DNA of 64,000 bases from Multivorans sp965232105 (GTDB lineage Bacteria; Acidobacteriota; Thermoanaerobaculia; Multivoradales; Multivoraceae), in the NCBI GenBank assembly GCA_965232105.1, contig OZ246956.1, positions 3,658,001-3,722,000 on the forward strand, written 5' to 3'. Every line of letters begins with the position of its first letter. Position 1 is the stretch's first letter. The notes under the pieces are model-generated. The model was not told where the DNA came from, did not search any database, and worked only from the letters and a program-made list of their open reading frames with translations. Positions 1-6,640 of the stretch are shown one piece after another. The position numbers and the translations under genes are program-made.

Positions 1-126
1 TACCAGGCGATCGCCCTCCCCTACGACGGAGTCCGCTCCCTCCCGGCCACCAGGCTCTACCTCAAGCCCCACTACCTCCGCCGCGAGCGCTCCTGGTGGC
101 GACAGCGCGCCGCCGGCGACATCTGA
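1..126 (+). CDS. C-terminal fragment of an upstream protein, possibly a T4SS coupling protein
   Basis: The first 42 codons are open in frame 1 and end in TGA at 124-126, so this is the tail of a gene starting left of the window. The visible tail is rich in Arg, Trp and Tyr and contains LPYDGVRSLPATRLYLKPHY. That loosely resembles the end of VirD4/TraG-type coupling proteins, where an LP...P.RA.K.RYY segment is common. The TrbB-like ATPase gene starts 41 nt downstream, which fits a conjugation operon. The family call is an inference from about 40 residues and could be wrong; only the existence of an open C-terminal frame is seen directly. Confidence 0.4.
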   Translation, partial: YQAIALPYDGVRSLPATRLYLKPHYLRRERSWWRQRAAGDI

Positions 127-135
127 GAGTCCGTG

Positions 136-159
136 TTGACGATACATACCGTCCACACC
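136..159 (+). repeat. 24-bp imperfect inverted repeat, left copy
   Basis: This stretch, 8 nt before the trbB start, matches the reverse complement of 2163-2186 at about 20 of 24 positions; the shared core is ACCGTCCACACC. The two copies bracket the three-gene block trbB, C39 peptidase, membrane protein. It could be a regulator-binding site used at both ends of the operon, or a recombination footprint. The left copy sits where a promoter or operator for trbB would be expected. Confidence 0.5.
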
Positions 160-167
160 CATACCCG

Positions 168-1193
168 ATGACAGACAGTCTCGACTCCCTCAAGACCTTC
201 CTCCCCGGTCTCGAAGAGCTCCTGGACGATCCGGAAGTCACCGAGATCATGATCAACGGCCCACGCAACACCTGGGCCGAGCGCGCAGGCGCCGGGCTCG
301 AACAGGTCGAAGCGCCCCTGCTCGACGACGCCGCGCTTCGCCGCGCGGCGATCAGCATCGCCAGGCCCCTGGGCCTCGATCCCAAGACCGACCCGGCGCT
401 GGACGCCAGGCTCGCGGACGGCTCCCGCGTCGCCATCACCACGCCGCCAGCGGCGCCACACGTGGCCATCACCATCCGGCGCTTCGGCAACAGGTCCTTC
501 TCCGCCCAGGACCTGATCGACAACGGCAGCCTCACCCCCGCCATCCTCGAGGCCGCCAGGAACGCCCTCAAGAACCGCCAGAACATCCTCGTCTCCGGAG
601 GCACAGGCAGCGGCAAGACGACCCTGCTCAACGCCCTCATCGAGCTCCTCCCCCACCACGAGCGCATCGTCTCCATCGAGGACACCCTGGAACTGCGCAT
701 CGAACAGGCCAACACCGTCCGCTTCGAGGCCCGCGACCTCGGCGAGGGCTCCCTCACCATCAGGGACCTGGTCAAGCACTCCCTCCGCCACCGACCCGAC
801 CACATCGTGGTCGGCGAAGTCCGCGGCCAGGAAGCCGCCGACCTCCTACAGGCCCTCAACACGGGCCACGGCGGCTCCCTGACCACCGTCCACGCGAACA
901 ACGCCCGGGCGGCCCTCTCCCGCCTGGCCAGCTGCGCCATGCAGGCCGGAGAGCTCCCCTGGGAAGTCGTCTGCAGGAGCGTCGTCGACGGCATCTCCCT
1001 CGTCCTCCACGTGACCCGCCTCCACGGCCGACGCTACGTCGAGGAGGCCATCGCCCTCCGGGGCTGGAACGCCGACGACGAATCCTGGCTCACCGAACAG
1101 GTCGCCGCCAGGCCGACGCCCGTACCCGCGCCAAAAGCCCCGCAAGCCGCTAAGCGGAATCCGCCCAGAGCAACAAAGGCCGCCTCCGCGTGA
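168..1193 (+). CDS. trbB: TrbB/VirB11-type conjugal transfer ATPase
   Basis: Hexameric secretion ATPase of the VirB11/TrbB/CpaF superfamily, which powers type IV secretion or pilus assembly from the cytoplasmic face of the inner membrane. From the ATG at 168 (341 aa) the N-terminal domain carries the DPEVTEIMIN motif (residues 21-30). A Walker A GGTGSGKTT lies at 144-152, then an Asp box (IEDTLEL) and the GEVRGQEAADLL and GGSLTTVHANN Walker B/His-box segments. The last 30 residues are Pro/Ala/Lys-rich and probably disordered. An ATG-less extension back to 96 is open but overlaps the previous gene, so 168 is preferred. The stop overlaps the next start as GTGA. TrbB fits better than CpaF because the neighbours are not tad genes, but only this one transfer component is inside the window. 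Confidence 0.85.
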   Translation: MTDSLDSLKTFLPGLEELLDDPEVTEIMINGPRNTWAERAGAGLEQVEAPLLDDAALRRAAISIARPLGLDPKTDPALDARLADGSRVAITTPPAAPHVAITIRRFGNRSFSAQDLIDNGSLTPAILEAARNALKNRQNILVSGGTGSGKTTLLNALIELLPHHERIVSIEDTLELRIEQANTVRFEARDLGEGSLTIRDLVKHSLRHRPDHIVVGEVRGQEAADLLQALNTGHGGSLTTVHANNARAALSRLASCAMQAGELPWEVVCRSVVDGISLVLHVTRLHGRRYVEEAIALRGWNADDESWLTEQVAARPTPVPAPKAPQAAKRNPPRATKAASA

Positions 1194-1597
1194 CCCTCAC
1201 GGCCACCTGCGGTCCGGCCGCCCTGATGATGATCCTCCATCATTGGGGCATCGAGGACGCAACCCTCGCCGAACTCGCGGCCGCCACCGGAACCGGCCCG
1301 GACGGCACAAGCCTCCTGGCGCTCAAGAAGGCCGCGGAGCAGCGAGGACTGACGGCCCTGGCCCTACGGTTGCAGGTCCAACAGCTCCGCGACATCCCGT
1401 TGCCCGCGATAGCGCACGTGCACGGTGATCACTTCGCCGTTCTTCGCGCGGTCGACGACGAAGTGATCGTCGACGACCCTGCCCGCGGCCGCCTGCGCAT
1501 GAGCACCCGCCTCTTCGCACGCTCCTGGACCGGCGTCGTCCTCATTGCGGGGAAGTGGAATGCGCGGATCGCGCCCTCCGGGGACTGGACCTCTTGA
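1190..1597 (+). CDS. Stand-alone C39-family cysteine peptidase-like protein
   Basis: A 135-aa single-domain protein matching the C39 (double-glycine leader) peptidase fold. The N-terminal CGPAAL (Cys7) is the catalytic-cysteine motif, and GDHFAVL (His) followed by VDDPARG (Asp) supplies the other catalytic residues in the usual order. C39 domains normally sit at the N-terminus of bacteriocin ABC exporters and cleave after Gly-Gly; here there is no transporter part. It starts with GTG overlapping the trbB stop (GTGA), so it is translationally coupled to the secretion ATPase, and it overlaps or abuts the next membrane-protein gene. A role in maturing a pilin or a secreted substrate of the transfer system is an inference. 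Confidence 0.75.
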   Translation: MTLTATCGPAALMMILHHWGIEDATLAELAAATGTGPDGTSLLALKKAAEQRGLTALALRLQVQQLRDIPLPAIAHVHGDHFAVLRAVDDEVIVDDPARGRLRMSTRLFARSWTGVVLIAGKWNARIAPSGDWTS

Positions 1598-2142
1598 GCC
1601 GGCGCGCCCTGTACCTCCTGGCCGTCTCGGCCGGCTGCGTCACCCTCGGCTTCGCCGCCCTCGCCGGCGCCTGGAGCAATCCGGGCTCCGACCTCTACAC
1701 CTTCCTCGCCAGCGCAGCCGGCTGGCCATGGCTGATCGCCGCCCTCCTGGGCGCCCGCGTCTGGTTCCGGAAGCGCGCGCGTAGCCCCGATCCCCTCGCG
1801 CACTTCCTGGCCGTCTACGCCGCCGGCACGGCCGCGGCCGCGATCGCCGGCGCCGCGACCCTCGCGGTCGCCGGATGGGAGTTCCCGGTTCTGCCCTGCC
1901 CCGATGGCCCTCTCGCGGCCCCCTGCGCCATGGCCGTCTCCATGACCCTGGCCGCCGTCTTCGCCGGGCTCACGCTCGGCTTCGTCTTCCCGGCCCTGCT
2001 CCCCGTCGCCGCGGCGGCCGTCAGCGCCGCCACCCTGCGGCGGCAGCAGCCTTCCCGGCGCCGCCTGCGAACCGGCATCGCCGCGGTCGCCTTCGGCTGG
2101 CTTCTCGCGGCCGCTGGCGGCCTCGTGCTCGCTCATGGCTGA
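1594..2142 (+). CDS. Polytopic membrane protein of unknown function
   Basis: Not recognised. The TTG at 1594 overlaps the TGA of the C39 gene (TTGA), like the other junctions in this operon; a GTG at 1555 is also in frame and would add 13 residues. From the TTG the protein has 182 aa with about five or six hydrophobic segments: RALYLLAV..., the stretch after LYTFLASAAGW, an Ala-rich segment after HFLAVYAAG, a long segment around MTLAAVFAGL, and a last helix ending GGLVLAHG. Basic loops (RRQQPSRRR) separate the last two. Being third in a tightly coupled set with a VirB11-type ATPase and a peptidase, it may belong to the same envelope machine; no family-level evidence supports a specific function. 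Confidence 0.6.
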   Translation: MSRRALYLLAVSAGCVTLGFAALAGAWSNPGSDLYTFLASAAGWPWLIAALLGARVWFRKRARSPDPLAHFLAVYAAGTAAAAIAGAATLAVAGWEFPVLPCPDGPLAAPCAMAVSMTLAAVFAGLTLGFVFPALLPVAAAAVSAATLRRQQPSRRRLRTGIAAVAFGWLLAAAGGLVLAHG

Positions 2143-2162
2143 ACCGTCGACGGCCGAAGCAC

Positions 2163-2186
2163 GGTGTGGACGGTGTAGATCGTCGA
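2163..2186 (-). repeat. 24-bp imperfect inverted repeat, right copy
   Basis: Reverse-complement partner (about 20/24) of 136-159, lying 21 nt after the stop of the third gene of the trbB block. Together the two copies frame that block in inverted orientation. Confidence 0.5.
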
Positions 2187-2266
2187 TACGGCTTGCCGCC
2201 GACCGACTCCCCACGGCCCCTCCGCGGGGGCCGCTCCGTCGGAAGCGCGTGACCCGGACTCCCCGC

Positions 2267-2284
2267 AATGTACGGCCGTACATT
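2267..2284. promoter_or_regulatory. 18-bp perfect palindrome (possible operator)
   Basis: AATGTACGGCCGTACATT reads identically on both strands. A perfect 18-bp dyad with AT-rich ends in a non-coding stretch is typical of a homodimeric repressor site. It lies about 375 bp upstream of the small gene at 2660. The cognate regulator is not known. Confidence 0.45.
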
Positions 2285-2659
2285 CCGAATCTCCTGGCGG
2301 TCTCCCACCTCGCGGCCTCTGGCCGACCCCGCTGGACGCCCTTCGTCCCTGGCCCCAAGCGGCCACCTGGTCCCCGGATCGCACAGAGAACCTTGCGCGG
2401 CGCACCCCCCTTCGCTGGTCGATGTGGACATTCCGGCGCTGGCGACGGCGACGGCAGCCCCGCGGGCCGGCGCAAGGAGCCGCCAGAACGCTTCGCTCGG
2501 CCCCAAGGGCCGTCTGTCATCCCCTTGCCTTGTGCCGGCTTCTCCGCGGCCCGACGACGCCTCTGCCGCATCCTCCTCTTGGGCCGGGCCTGTGCTCGCC
2601 GCCTGTTGGGGTGAGCGGCGAAAGCCACAGACCCACCAACCCAAGGAGGAATCAGAAAC

Positions 2660-2917
2660 ATGTCCAACAACTCTCCCATCGAGGAAGTCCGCATCGGAAC
2701 CGTCAAGGCCGCGATCTGGAAGAACCAGGCCGGAGACGACGGAAACGTCCGCTACGGCGTCACCTTCGGCAAGCTCTACCGCGCCGCCGAGGACGGCAAG
2801 TGGAAGACCACCCGGAGCTTCAACCTGAACGACCTGCTCGTGCTCAGCAAGCTGGCCGACCAGGTCCACACGCGCATCCACCAACTCCGCGAACAGACCG
2901 CGGAGGACGACGCCTAG
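2660..2917 (+). CDS. Small conserved-looking protein of unknown function
   Basis: An 85-aa protein with a strong Shine-Dalgarno (AAGGAGGA, spacer 9 nt) before the ATG. The sequence alternates charged and aromatic residues (IGTVKAAIWKN, VRYGVTFGKLYR, KWKTTRSFNLNDLL). It then forms a helical end (VLSKLADQVHTRIHQL), suggesting a small beta-sheet plus helix fold. No signal peptide or membrane segment is seen. I recall similar short proteins, with an R.G.VKAAIW start and a DLL.L.K.AD helix, from accessory regions of several phyla, but I cannot assign a function. It lies between the transfer genes and a toxin gene inside the accessory island. Confidence 0.75.
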   Translation: MSNNSPIEEVRIGTVKAAIWKNQAGDDGNVRYGVTFGKLYRAAEDGKWKTTRSFNLNDLLVLSKLADQVHTRIHQLREQTAEDDA

Positions 2918-2970
2918 GGCGTCTCAACAGCCGGCGGCGGCTCCGGCCGTCGCCGGTTACGCTCCACCCC

Positions 2971-3369
2971 ATGCCCGTAACCGTCGAGTACACCGATCAG
3001 TTCAGCGCCTGGTGGGACGCCCTCAGCGTCCCTCACCAGCAAGCCACCAACCGCCTCGTCGACGCCCTGATGAAGGATGGCGTCAATCTTCGCCATCCCT
3101 ACTCCTCCGCCATCAAGACTTCCCGCCACCCTCACATGCGGGAACTCCGTGTTCGCACCCGACCTCCCATTCGCGTCTTCTACGCCTTTGACCCGCGCCG
3201 CAACGTCATTCTTCTCATCGGCGGCATCAAGACCGACGAGAAGGGCTTCTACGAACGCTACGTCCGCCTCGCTGATAAGCTCTACGACGAGCACCTTCAG
3301 GAGCTCGAAGCCGACTCCCTCCACGGACACCACCGCCACCACAACCCTCGACGAGGACCTTCCCGATGA
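2971..3369 (+). CDS. RelE/HigB-like toxin (phage-derived Gp49-like family)
   Basis: A 132-aa protein of the HigB/DUF891 branch of the RelE superfamily, ribosome-associated mRNA interferases. Visible signatures are an N-terminal EYTDQFSAWWD, a central MRELRVRTRPPIRVFYAFDP (beta strands with the basic Arg cluster), ILLIGGIK, and the helix YERYVRLADKLYDEHLQEL. The C-terminus carries a His/Arg-rich tail (HGHHRHHNPRR) beyond the usual domain end. The stop overlaps the next start as ATGA, the normal toxin-then-antitoxin order for this family. The partner antitoxin looks damaged, so the pair may not be functional. Confidence 0.8.
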   Translation: MPVTVEYTDQFSAWWDALSVPHQQATNRLVDALMKDGVNLRHPYSSAIKTSRHPHMRELRVRTRPPIRVFYAFDPRRNVILLIGGIKTDEKGFYERYVRLADKLYDEHLQELEADSLHGHHRHHNPRRGPSR

Positions 3370-3593
3370 GCGGACGCCACTCATGGACCGACCTCCTGGA
3401 ACGCACCTACACTCCGCAAGAGCGTGACGCGATCTCCGCGGACGGAGACAAGATCGTCGCCGACAACCGCCGCCGACAAGCCCTTCGCCAGCCTCGTCGC
3501 GACACGGCGGTACCATCCCACGGCCGGCCGGCTCCGACCGCCGAAGGCGCTCGCACCACCTCCCAAGAGCTGGCCTCACGCCAAGCAAGGTGA
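3366..3593 (+). CDS. Truncated or degenerate antitoxin partner of the HigB-like toxin
   Basis: A 75-aa frame coupled to the toxin by ATGA. Residues 1-40 (SGRHSWTDLLERTYTPQERD and a helical KIVADNRRRQALRQ) look like the N-terminus of HigA-type antitoxins that precede an XRE helix-turn-helix. The expected HTH (a TQ.ELA...G...V...E pattern) is missing and the rest is low-complexity. The frame stops at 3591-3593, and the same frame then continues with a HicB-like tail. I read this as a broken antitoxin rather than an intact one. Confidence 0.45.
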   Translation: MSGRHSWTDLLERTYTPQERDAISADGDKIVADNRRRQALRQPRRDTAVPSHGRPAPTAEGARTTSQELASRQAR

Positions 3594-3692
3594 CGAGAAG
3601 CCATCGAGTTCCACCTCGAGGGCTTGCGGCGAGACGGCGATCCGGTGCCGCCACCCCAAACGACCGCGGCCCCGGTCGACGTGGCCGCTTAA
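3594..3692 (+). pseudogene. HicB antitoxin C-terminal remnant
   Basis: Directly after the TGA at 3591-3593 and in the same frame, 32 codons encode REAIEFHLEGLRRDGDPVPP, a proline-rich end (PQTTAAPVDVAA) and a TAA. The AIEFHLEGLRxDGxPVPxP string is the classical end of the HicB RNase-H-like antitoxin domain. No start codon, no HicB N-terminus and no hicA are present, so this is a fragment. Its position immediately behind a truncated HigA-like frame suggests recombination between two toxin-antitoxin loci. Confidence 0.6.
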
Positions 3693-3823
3693 CTCGGTAA
3701 AGCCGGTCCGGAGGCCCGGTAGAGCGGATCCGTAGTTCATCTTGCTGGCTAGTCCAGATCGAGCCGCCCTGTTCGTCTAGATCGCCCATACCGTCTTCAC
3801 CATCGTCCGAAAGAAGCCCGCCA

Positions 3824-4636
3824 ATGAACCCGCCACTGATCGTCTTGACTCTCGGAATGCTGATGTTGGCCCTGACAGCGTGCGGGCGGTCGCCCGAAAC
3901 GCGATTGGAGGAACTGGAGCAGGAGTTCCACGACCTGGCCGCAAGTGGCGACGCGACGTTCGAGGAACTTGGGGAGCTCCTCGATGAAGCGGAGGAGCTC
4001 GCCAACCGGCCTGCGTCTGAGGAGACGCTCCGCGCAGCGCGCCGTGACCTCGACGAACTTCGCGCCGTCTGGGAGGAGCTCCTCGTGCATGTCGCGGAGG
4101 CCGATGAGGTCATCGAGCGGGAGGGCTACGCCGACTGGCGCATGATGACCCTCACGCCGGACGAGCGCGATCGCGCGCTCGCTCGACACGCAGAGGCCAT
4201 CGTCCAAGGCTCCGAGGCGGACGTCACCACCCGACGTCAGCAGATCTCGGCCGACATCGACATGGCTCGCGGGCGCATCGAGAGAGCGCAGGAGATCATC
4301 AGCCGGCCTGCCAGAGACGCCGCGCGGCGCGAACAGGCGCTCCGCGACCTCGCCGAACTGGAGCGTCACAACGCACAGGTCCTCGCCCTCTACCGCGCGA
4401 TCCGCGACGCCCACACGGACCCCTGGGAGAAGCGCTGGGCCGACGACAACGTCCGCCTCAACGAGGAAATGTGGCGCGACGACCTGGCGGCCGCGAGGCA
4501 GAACCTCGAAAGCGGCGAGGAGGGCCTCGTAACCTACGCCACCAACTGGATCACCAACGCCCTCGCGAGCGCTCCCCAGCAACTCGAACAGCTCCGCCGC
4601 CAGCTCGACGAGCTCCGCGCCGGCGGCGATCACTGA
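3824..4636 (+). CDS. Coiled-coil lipoprotein of unknown function
   Basis: A 270-aa protein beginning with a lipoprotein signal: hydrophobic LIVLTLGMLMLALTAC with lipobox LTAC, so Cys20 would be lipidated and the protein exported. The rest is almost entirely charged helix (EELEQEFHDL, DELRAVWEEL, ARGRIERAQEII, QLEQLRRQLDELR), predicting long coiled coils. Residues near 200 contain AHTDPWEKRWADDNVRLNEE. The same motif (AHTDEWEKRWAADAV) occurs in the membrane protein encoded at 5169-5744, so the two are probably distant paralogues. No known domain is recognised. It stands alone between the toxin remnant and the ParA operon. Confidence 0.75.
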   Translation: MNPPLIVLTLGMLMLALTACGRSPETRLEELEQEFHDLAASGDATFEELGELLDEAEELANRPASEETLRAARRDLDELRAVWEELLVHVAEADEVIEREGYADWRMMTLTPDERDRALARHAEAIVQGSEADVTTRRQQISADIDMARGRIERAQEIISRPARDAARREQALRDLAELERHNAQVLALYRAIRDAHTDPWEKRWADDNVRLNEEMWRDDLAAARQNLESGEEGLVTYATNWITNALASAPQQLEQLRRQLDELRAGGDH

Positions 4637-4799
4637 CGCGCCGAAACCCTTGCCCCCTCGTCGGCCCGGCAGGGACCGTGGTACGGTTCCTGCCCGTGAC
4701 CGCCACGCATTCCGCCGTGAGCTACCCCGGCGCGCTACGGATCCGGACTCGGGTGGAGCGCCGGCCCCGGATCTCGCGCTGCAGCATTGCGTGAATTGA

Positions 4800-4839
4800 C
4801 GTTATCGGACGTGGATCCGGGGTTCCGCGTCCGATAACG
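4800..4839. promoter_or_regulatory. 40-bp inverted repeat
   Basis: CGTTATCGGACG (4800-4811) is the exact reverse complement of CGTCCGATAACG (4828-4839). Pairing continues inward with a G-T wobble, GGA/TCC pairs and one mismatch, leaving a GG-centred loop. There is no T-run, so it is not a standard Rho-independent terminator. Confidence 0.6.
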
Positions 4840-5141
4840 CTCGAAATGTAAACCGCCGGCGCGCCGCGGTGGACCGGAGAAGAAGCCTTACGCCACCTGC
4901 TCTCGCGGCGCATCGCGGCGTCACTGGCCGCGATTACGGTCCTCGCCACTCCACGCGGCACCGGGATCGCTGCGATGCACACGCTGCAACGCACGCACAC
5001 GGATCCGGGGCGGATCGGGGCCGGCTCCGTACTCGGTGGACCAGACCACTCCACCGCGCCCGCTCCCTTCCAGCGACCGCCGCTCCGCTAGCTGGCCAAT
5101 CCGGGCGGGCCGTCGCATCTCTGTTCTGTCTCTCATGCTCA

Positions 5142-5152
5142 CACTGTTACCG
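5142..5152. repeat. Direct repeat CACTGTTACCG, copy 1
   Basis: The 11-mer CACTGTTACCG sits here just beyond the 3' end of the leftward ParA operon, inside the dyad TCACAC(TGTTACC)GTGTGA. The same 11-mer in the same orientation occurs at 6641-6651, just upstream of parA. The operon is therefore bracketed by two copies. Confidence 0.4.
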
Positions 5153-5168
5153 TGTGATCCCTCACGGC

Positions 5169-5744
5169 TCACTCAACAGGGTTGCGATCCCCTCCGCCGC
5201 CACTCCGAAGCGACTGAACCTTCTGCCTGGCGTCCGCAAGCTCCTCTTGCACGAACTCCTTGTGCGCCACCGCGGCATCCAGCGCGGTAGCCAGGATCGC
5301 GGAGACCGCTTCCGGCGTCCTGTCCCAGTCGAGTGGACCGCCGCGTTGAGCAAGCTCGATGGCCTCGACCGCGCGTTCCTTGTCCATTCTGGCGATGGTG
5401 ACGGCGTCGGCGGCCCAGCGCTTCTCCCACTCGTCGGTATGGGCCTCTTGGAGCACCTGGTGCGTCGCGATCAGCTCGTCGTAAAGCGCTTCGACCTCCG
5501 CGATGGCCGTCTCCGTCTCCGCCCGCATGACTTCGTCAGGAGGGAGTTCCTCCGGTGGTCCTCCCGTCAGGCCCACCATGACCCCGTCCAGGGCTATCGC
5601 CACCGCCATCGCCGGGGCGAACGCCGCTTGAATGTCCACGTTCCTCTGCTCGTCGGACCGCGTGTTCGCCCATACCCAGAGTCCCACTGTCGCAGCCAAC
5701 CAAAACACCGCCGCCGCAGCGGCCAGCTTGACCAATCTCATCAT
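5169..5744 (-). CDS. Single-pass membrane protein related to the nearby lipoprotein
   Basis: From the ATG at 5744 (a second ATG follows at once; GGGAGAG lies upstream) the protein has 191 aa. Residues 2-25 form one membrane segment (RLVKLAAAAAVFWLAATVGL) with the bulk outside or in the periplasm. The C-terminal half is helical and carries AHTDEWEKRWAADAV, shared with the lipoprotein at 3824-4636, followed by a Lys/Glu-rich helix and a Gly-rich end. It is the third gene of a leftward operon with ParA and a small probable DNA-binding protein (17-nt gap). A longer start at 5897 would overlap the preceding gene and is rejected. Function unknown; a membrane anchor for the ParA system is a guess. 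Confidence 0.65.
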   Translation of the reverse strand: MMRLVKLAAAAAVFWLAATVGLWVWANTRSDEQRNVDIQAAFAPAMAVAIALDGVMVGLTGGPPEELPPDEVMRAETETAIAEVEALYDELIATHQVLQEAHTDEWEKRWAADAVTIARMDKERAVEAIELAQRGGPLDWDRTPEAVSAILATALDAAVAHKEFVQEELADARQKVQSLRSGGGGDRNPVE

Positions 5745-5761
5745 CGTGCTTCTCTCCCTCT

Positions 5762-6001
5762 TTAGGGCGTCAGCTTTCCGTACCGCTGCAACACCAGGTC
5801 GGCTGCTTCCTCTCCCAGGGCTTGCATGCTCCGGTCGGTCACGGCGGCGGCCACCCGCAACCGCCGGGACGTGTCTGGGTCGAGGTAGATCACCCAAGCC
5901 TTCTTCCCCCGCCGAGACCGGGCCACCTTCGTGTGGCCCTCCGGCTCCTCCGCTTGGGCGGCCATGAAGTCCGTCAGCGTCGTCTCCCTCTTCTTGCTCA
6001 T
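5762..6001 (-). CDS. Small ParA partner, probable ribbon-helix-helix DNA-binding protein
   Basis: A 79-aa protein whose ATG (6001) overlaps the parA stop (ATGA). A basic N-terminal stretch (KVARSRRGKKAW) is followed by VIYLDPDTSRRLRVAAAVTD. That is a strand then helix pattern like the RHH fold of plasmid partition and antitoxin proteins (strand, 'D..T...L...A', second helix MQALGEEAADLVLQRY). RHH proteins encoded directly after short ParA genes are typical centromere-binding ParB-type partners that also repress the operon. The fold call rests on pattern only. Confidence 0.65.
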   Translation of the reverse strand: MSKKRETTLTDFMAAQAEEPEGHTKVARSRRGKKAWVIYLDPDTSRRLRVAAAVTDRSMQALGEEAADLVLQRYGKLTP

Positions 6002-6618
6002 GCTCCTCCCCCCTCTTTCTTGATCCACACGTGCAGAGCCGCCACCTCCGCCGCGGCGGCGGACCGCGGGTCGAGTTCCTGCGCCGTGCGGCCAGCCATG
6101 AACGCGCGGGCGTGAGCTACGCGATAGCCGAGCGTTACTGGACAAACCTCCGCGCCCACGCTGCGCAACGCCTCCGCCGCCTGGGGCGTCCACTGGCCAC
6201 GAGGCGGGCAGCCGTTCAGCACGACGGCGGCTTTCGCTCCGGCCACCGTCGCCAGCGTCGCCGGCACTGCGGCCAGGTCCACCGCGGCGGGCCGGCAGGG
6301 AATCAGCACCAAGTCGGCCAGGCGCGCCGCTTCGGCAGCGCCGCCACCTTCACGCGGCCCCGTATCGATCACCACCACATCGACGCCGGCGCCGCGGGCC
6401 GACTCGATGCCTTGCCTCAGCCGCGGCGGATGTCCCGCCACCACTTCGGGAATCTCGTCGCCTCTACGGCGGCCCCACGTCAGCGTTGATCCCTGCGGGT
6501 CGAGGTCGATCACCCTGACCTGGTCTCCTGCTCGAGTGGCCGCCACGGCTACCGCGACGCCCAGCGTCGTCTTTCCGCTTCCGCCCTTCTGCGACACGAA
6601 CGCGAGCACTGTTGCCAT
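5998..6618 (-). CDS. Plasmid-type ParA ATPase
   Basis: A 206-aa ParA/MinD-family ATPase. The deviant Walker A KGGSGKTT (residues 11-18) near the N-terminus lacks any upstream HTH domain, so this is the short type Ib form found on plasmids and integrative elements. IDLDPQGS (switch I) and VVIDTGPREGG (Walker B region) follow, and the C-terminus is Ala-rich. It heads a leftward operon with a small RHH-like gene (overlap ATGA) and a membrane protein. It is distinct from chromosomal Soj, although chromosomal parB lies just 460 bp away in the same orientation. The start ATG at 6618 lies within an inverted repeat TTGCC/GGCAA. Confidence 0.9.
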   Translation of the reverse strand: MATVLAFVSQKGGSGKTTLGVAVAVAATRAGDQVRVIDLDPQGSTLTWGRRRGDEIPEVVAGHPPRLRQGIESARGAGVDVVVIDTGPREGGGAAEAARLADLVLIPCRPAAVDLAAVPATLATVAGAKAAVVLNGCPPRGQWTPQAAEALRSVGAEVCPVTLGYRVAHARAFMAGRTAQELDPRSAAAAEVAALHVWIKKEGGGA

Positions 6619-6640
6619 GACGGCAATGTTAGCATGGTTC

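Larger units (their letters stand above)
2143..2659. other. Intergenic region without a convincing gene
   Basis: About 515 bp separate the membrane-protein gene from the next small gene. Open frames exist on both strands, but their translations are Arg/Pro-rich, lack recognisable domains and look like high-GC artefacts. The region holds the right copy of a 24-bp inverted repeat (2163-2186), an 18-bp perfect palindrome (2267-2284), and a strong Shine-Dalgarno sequence (AAGGAGGA, 2643-2650) serving the gene at 2660. Confidence 0.6.
4637..5168. other. Intergenic region with a long hairpin
   Basis: About 530 bp between the lipoprotein gene and the end of the leftward ParA operon. No supported gene. 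It contains the 40-bp hairpin at 4800-4839 and the small dyad TCACAC...GTGTGA at 5139-5157. Being between two convergent units and close to a ParA gene, it is a reasonable place for a terminator or a partition or replication site, but no iterons or parS consensus were seen. Confidence 0.5.

Noticed and set aside
2135..2614. 159-codon open frame in the gap after the membrane-protein gene
   Set aside because: Arg/Pro/Gly-rich translation with no domain, no ribosome site and overlapping equally long frames on both strands, typical of high-GC non-coding DNA.
4875..5091. Possible mnmE remnant on the plus strand (a frame containing ITVLATPRGTGIAA)
   Set aside because: Only about 14 residues resemble the MnmE N-terminus, the next conserved glycine and RxSG motif are missing, and the frame ends soon after. 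Too weak to call.
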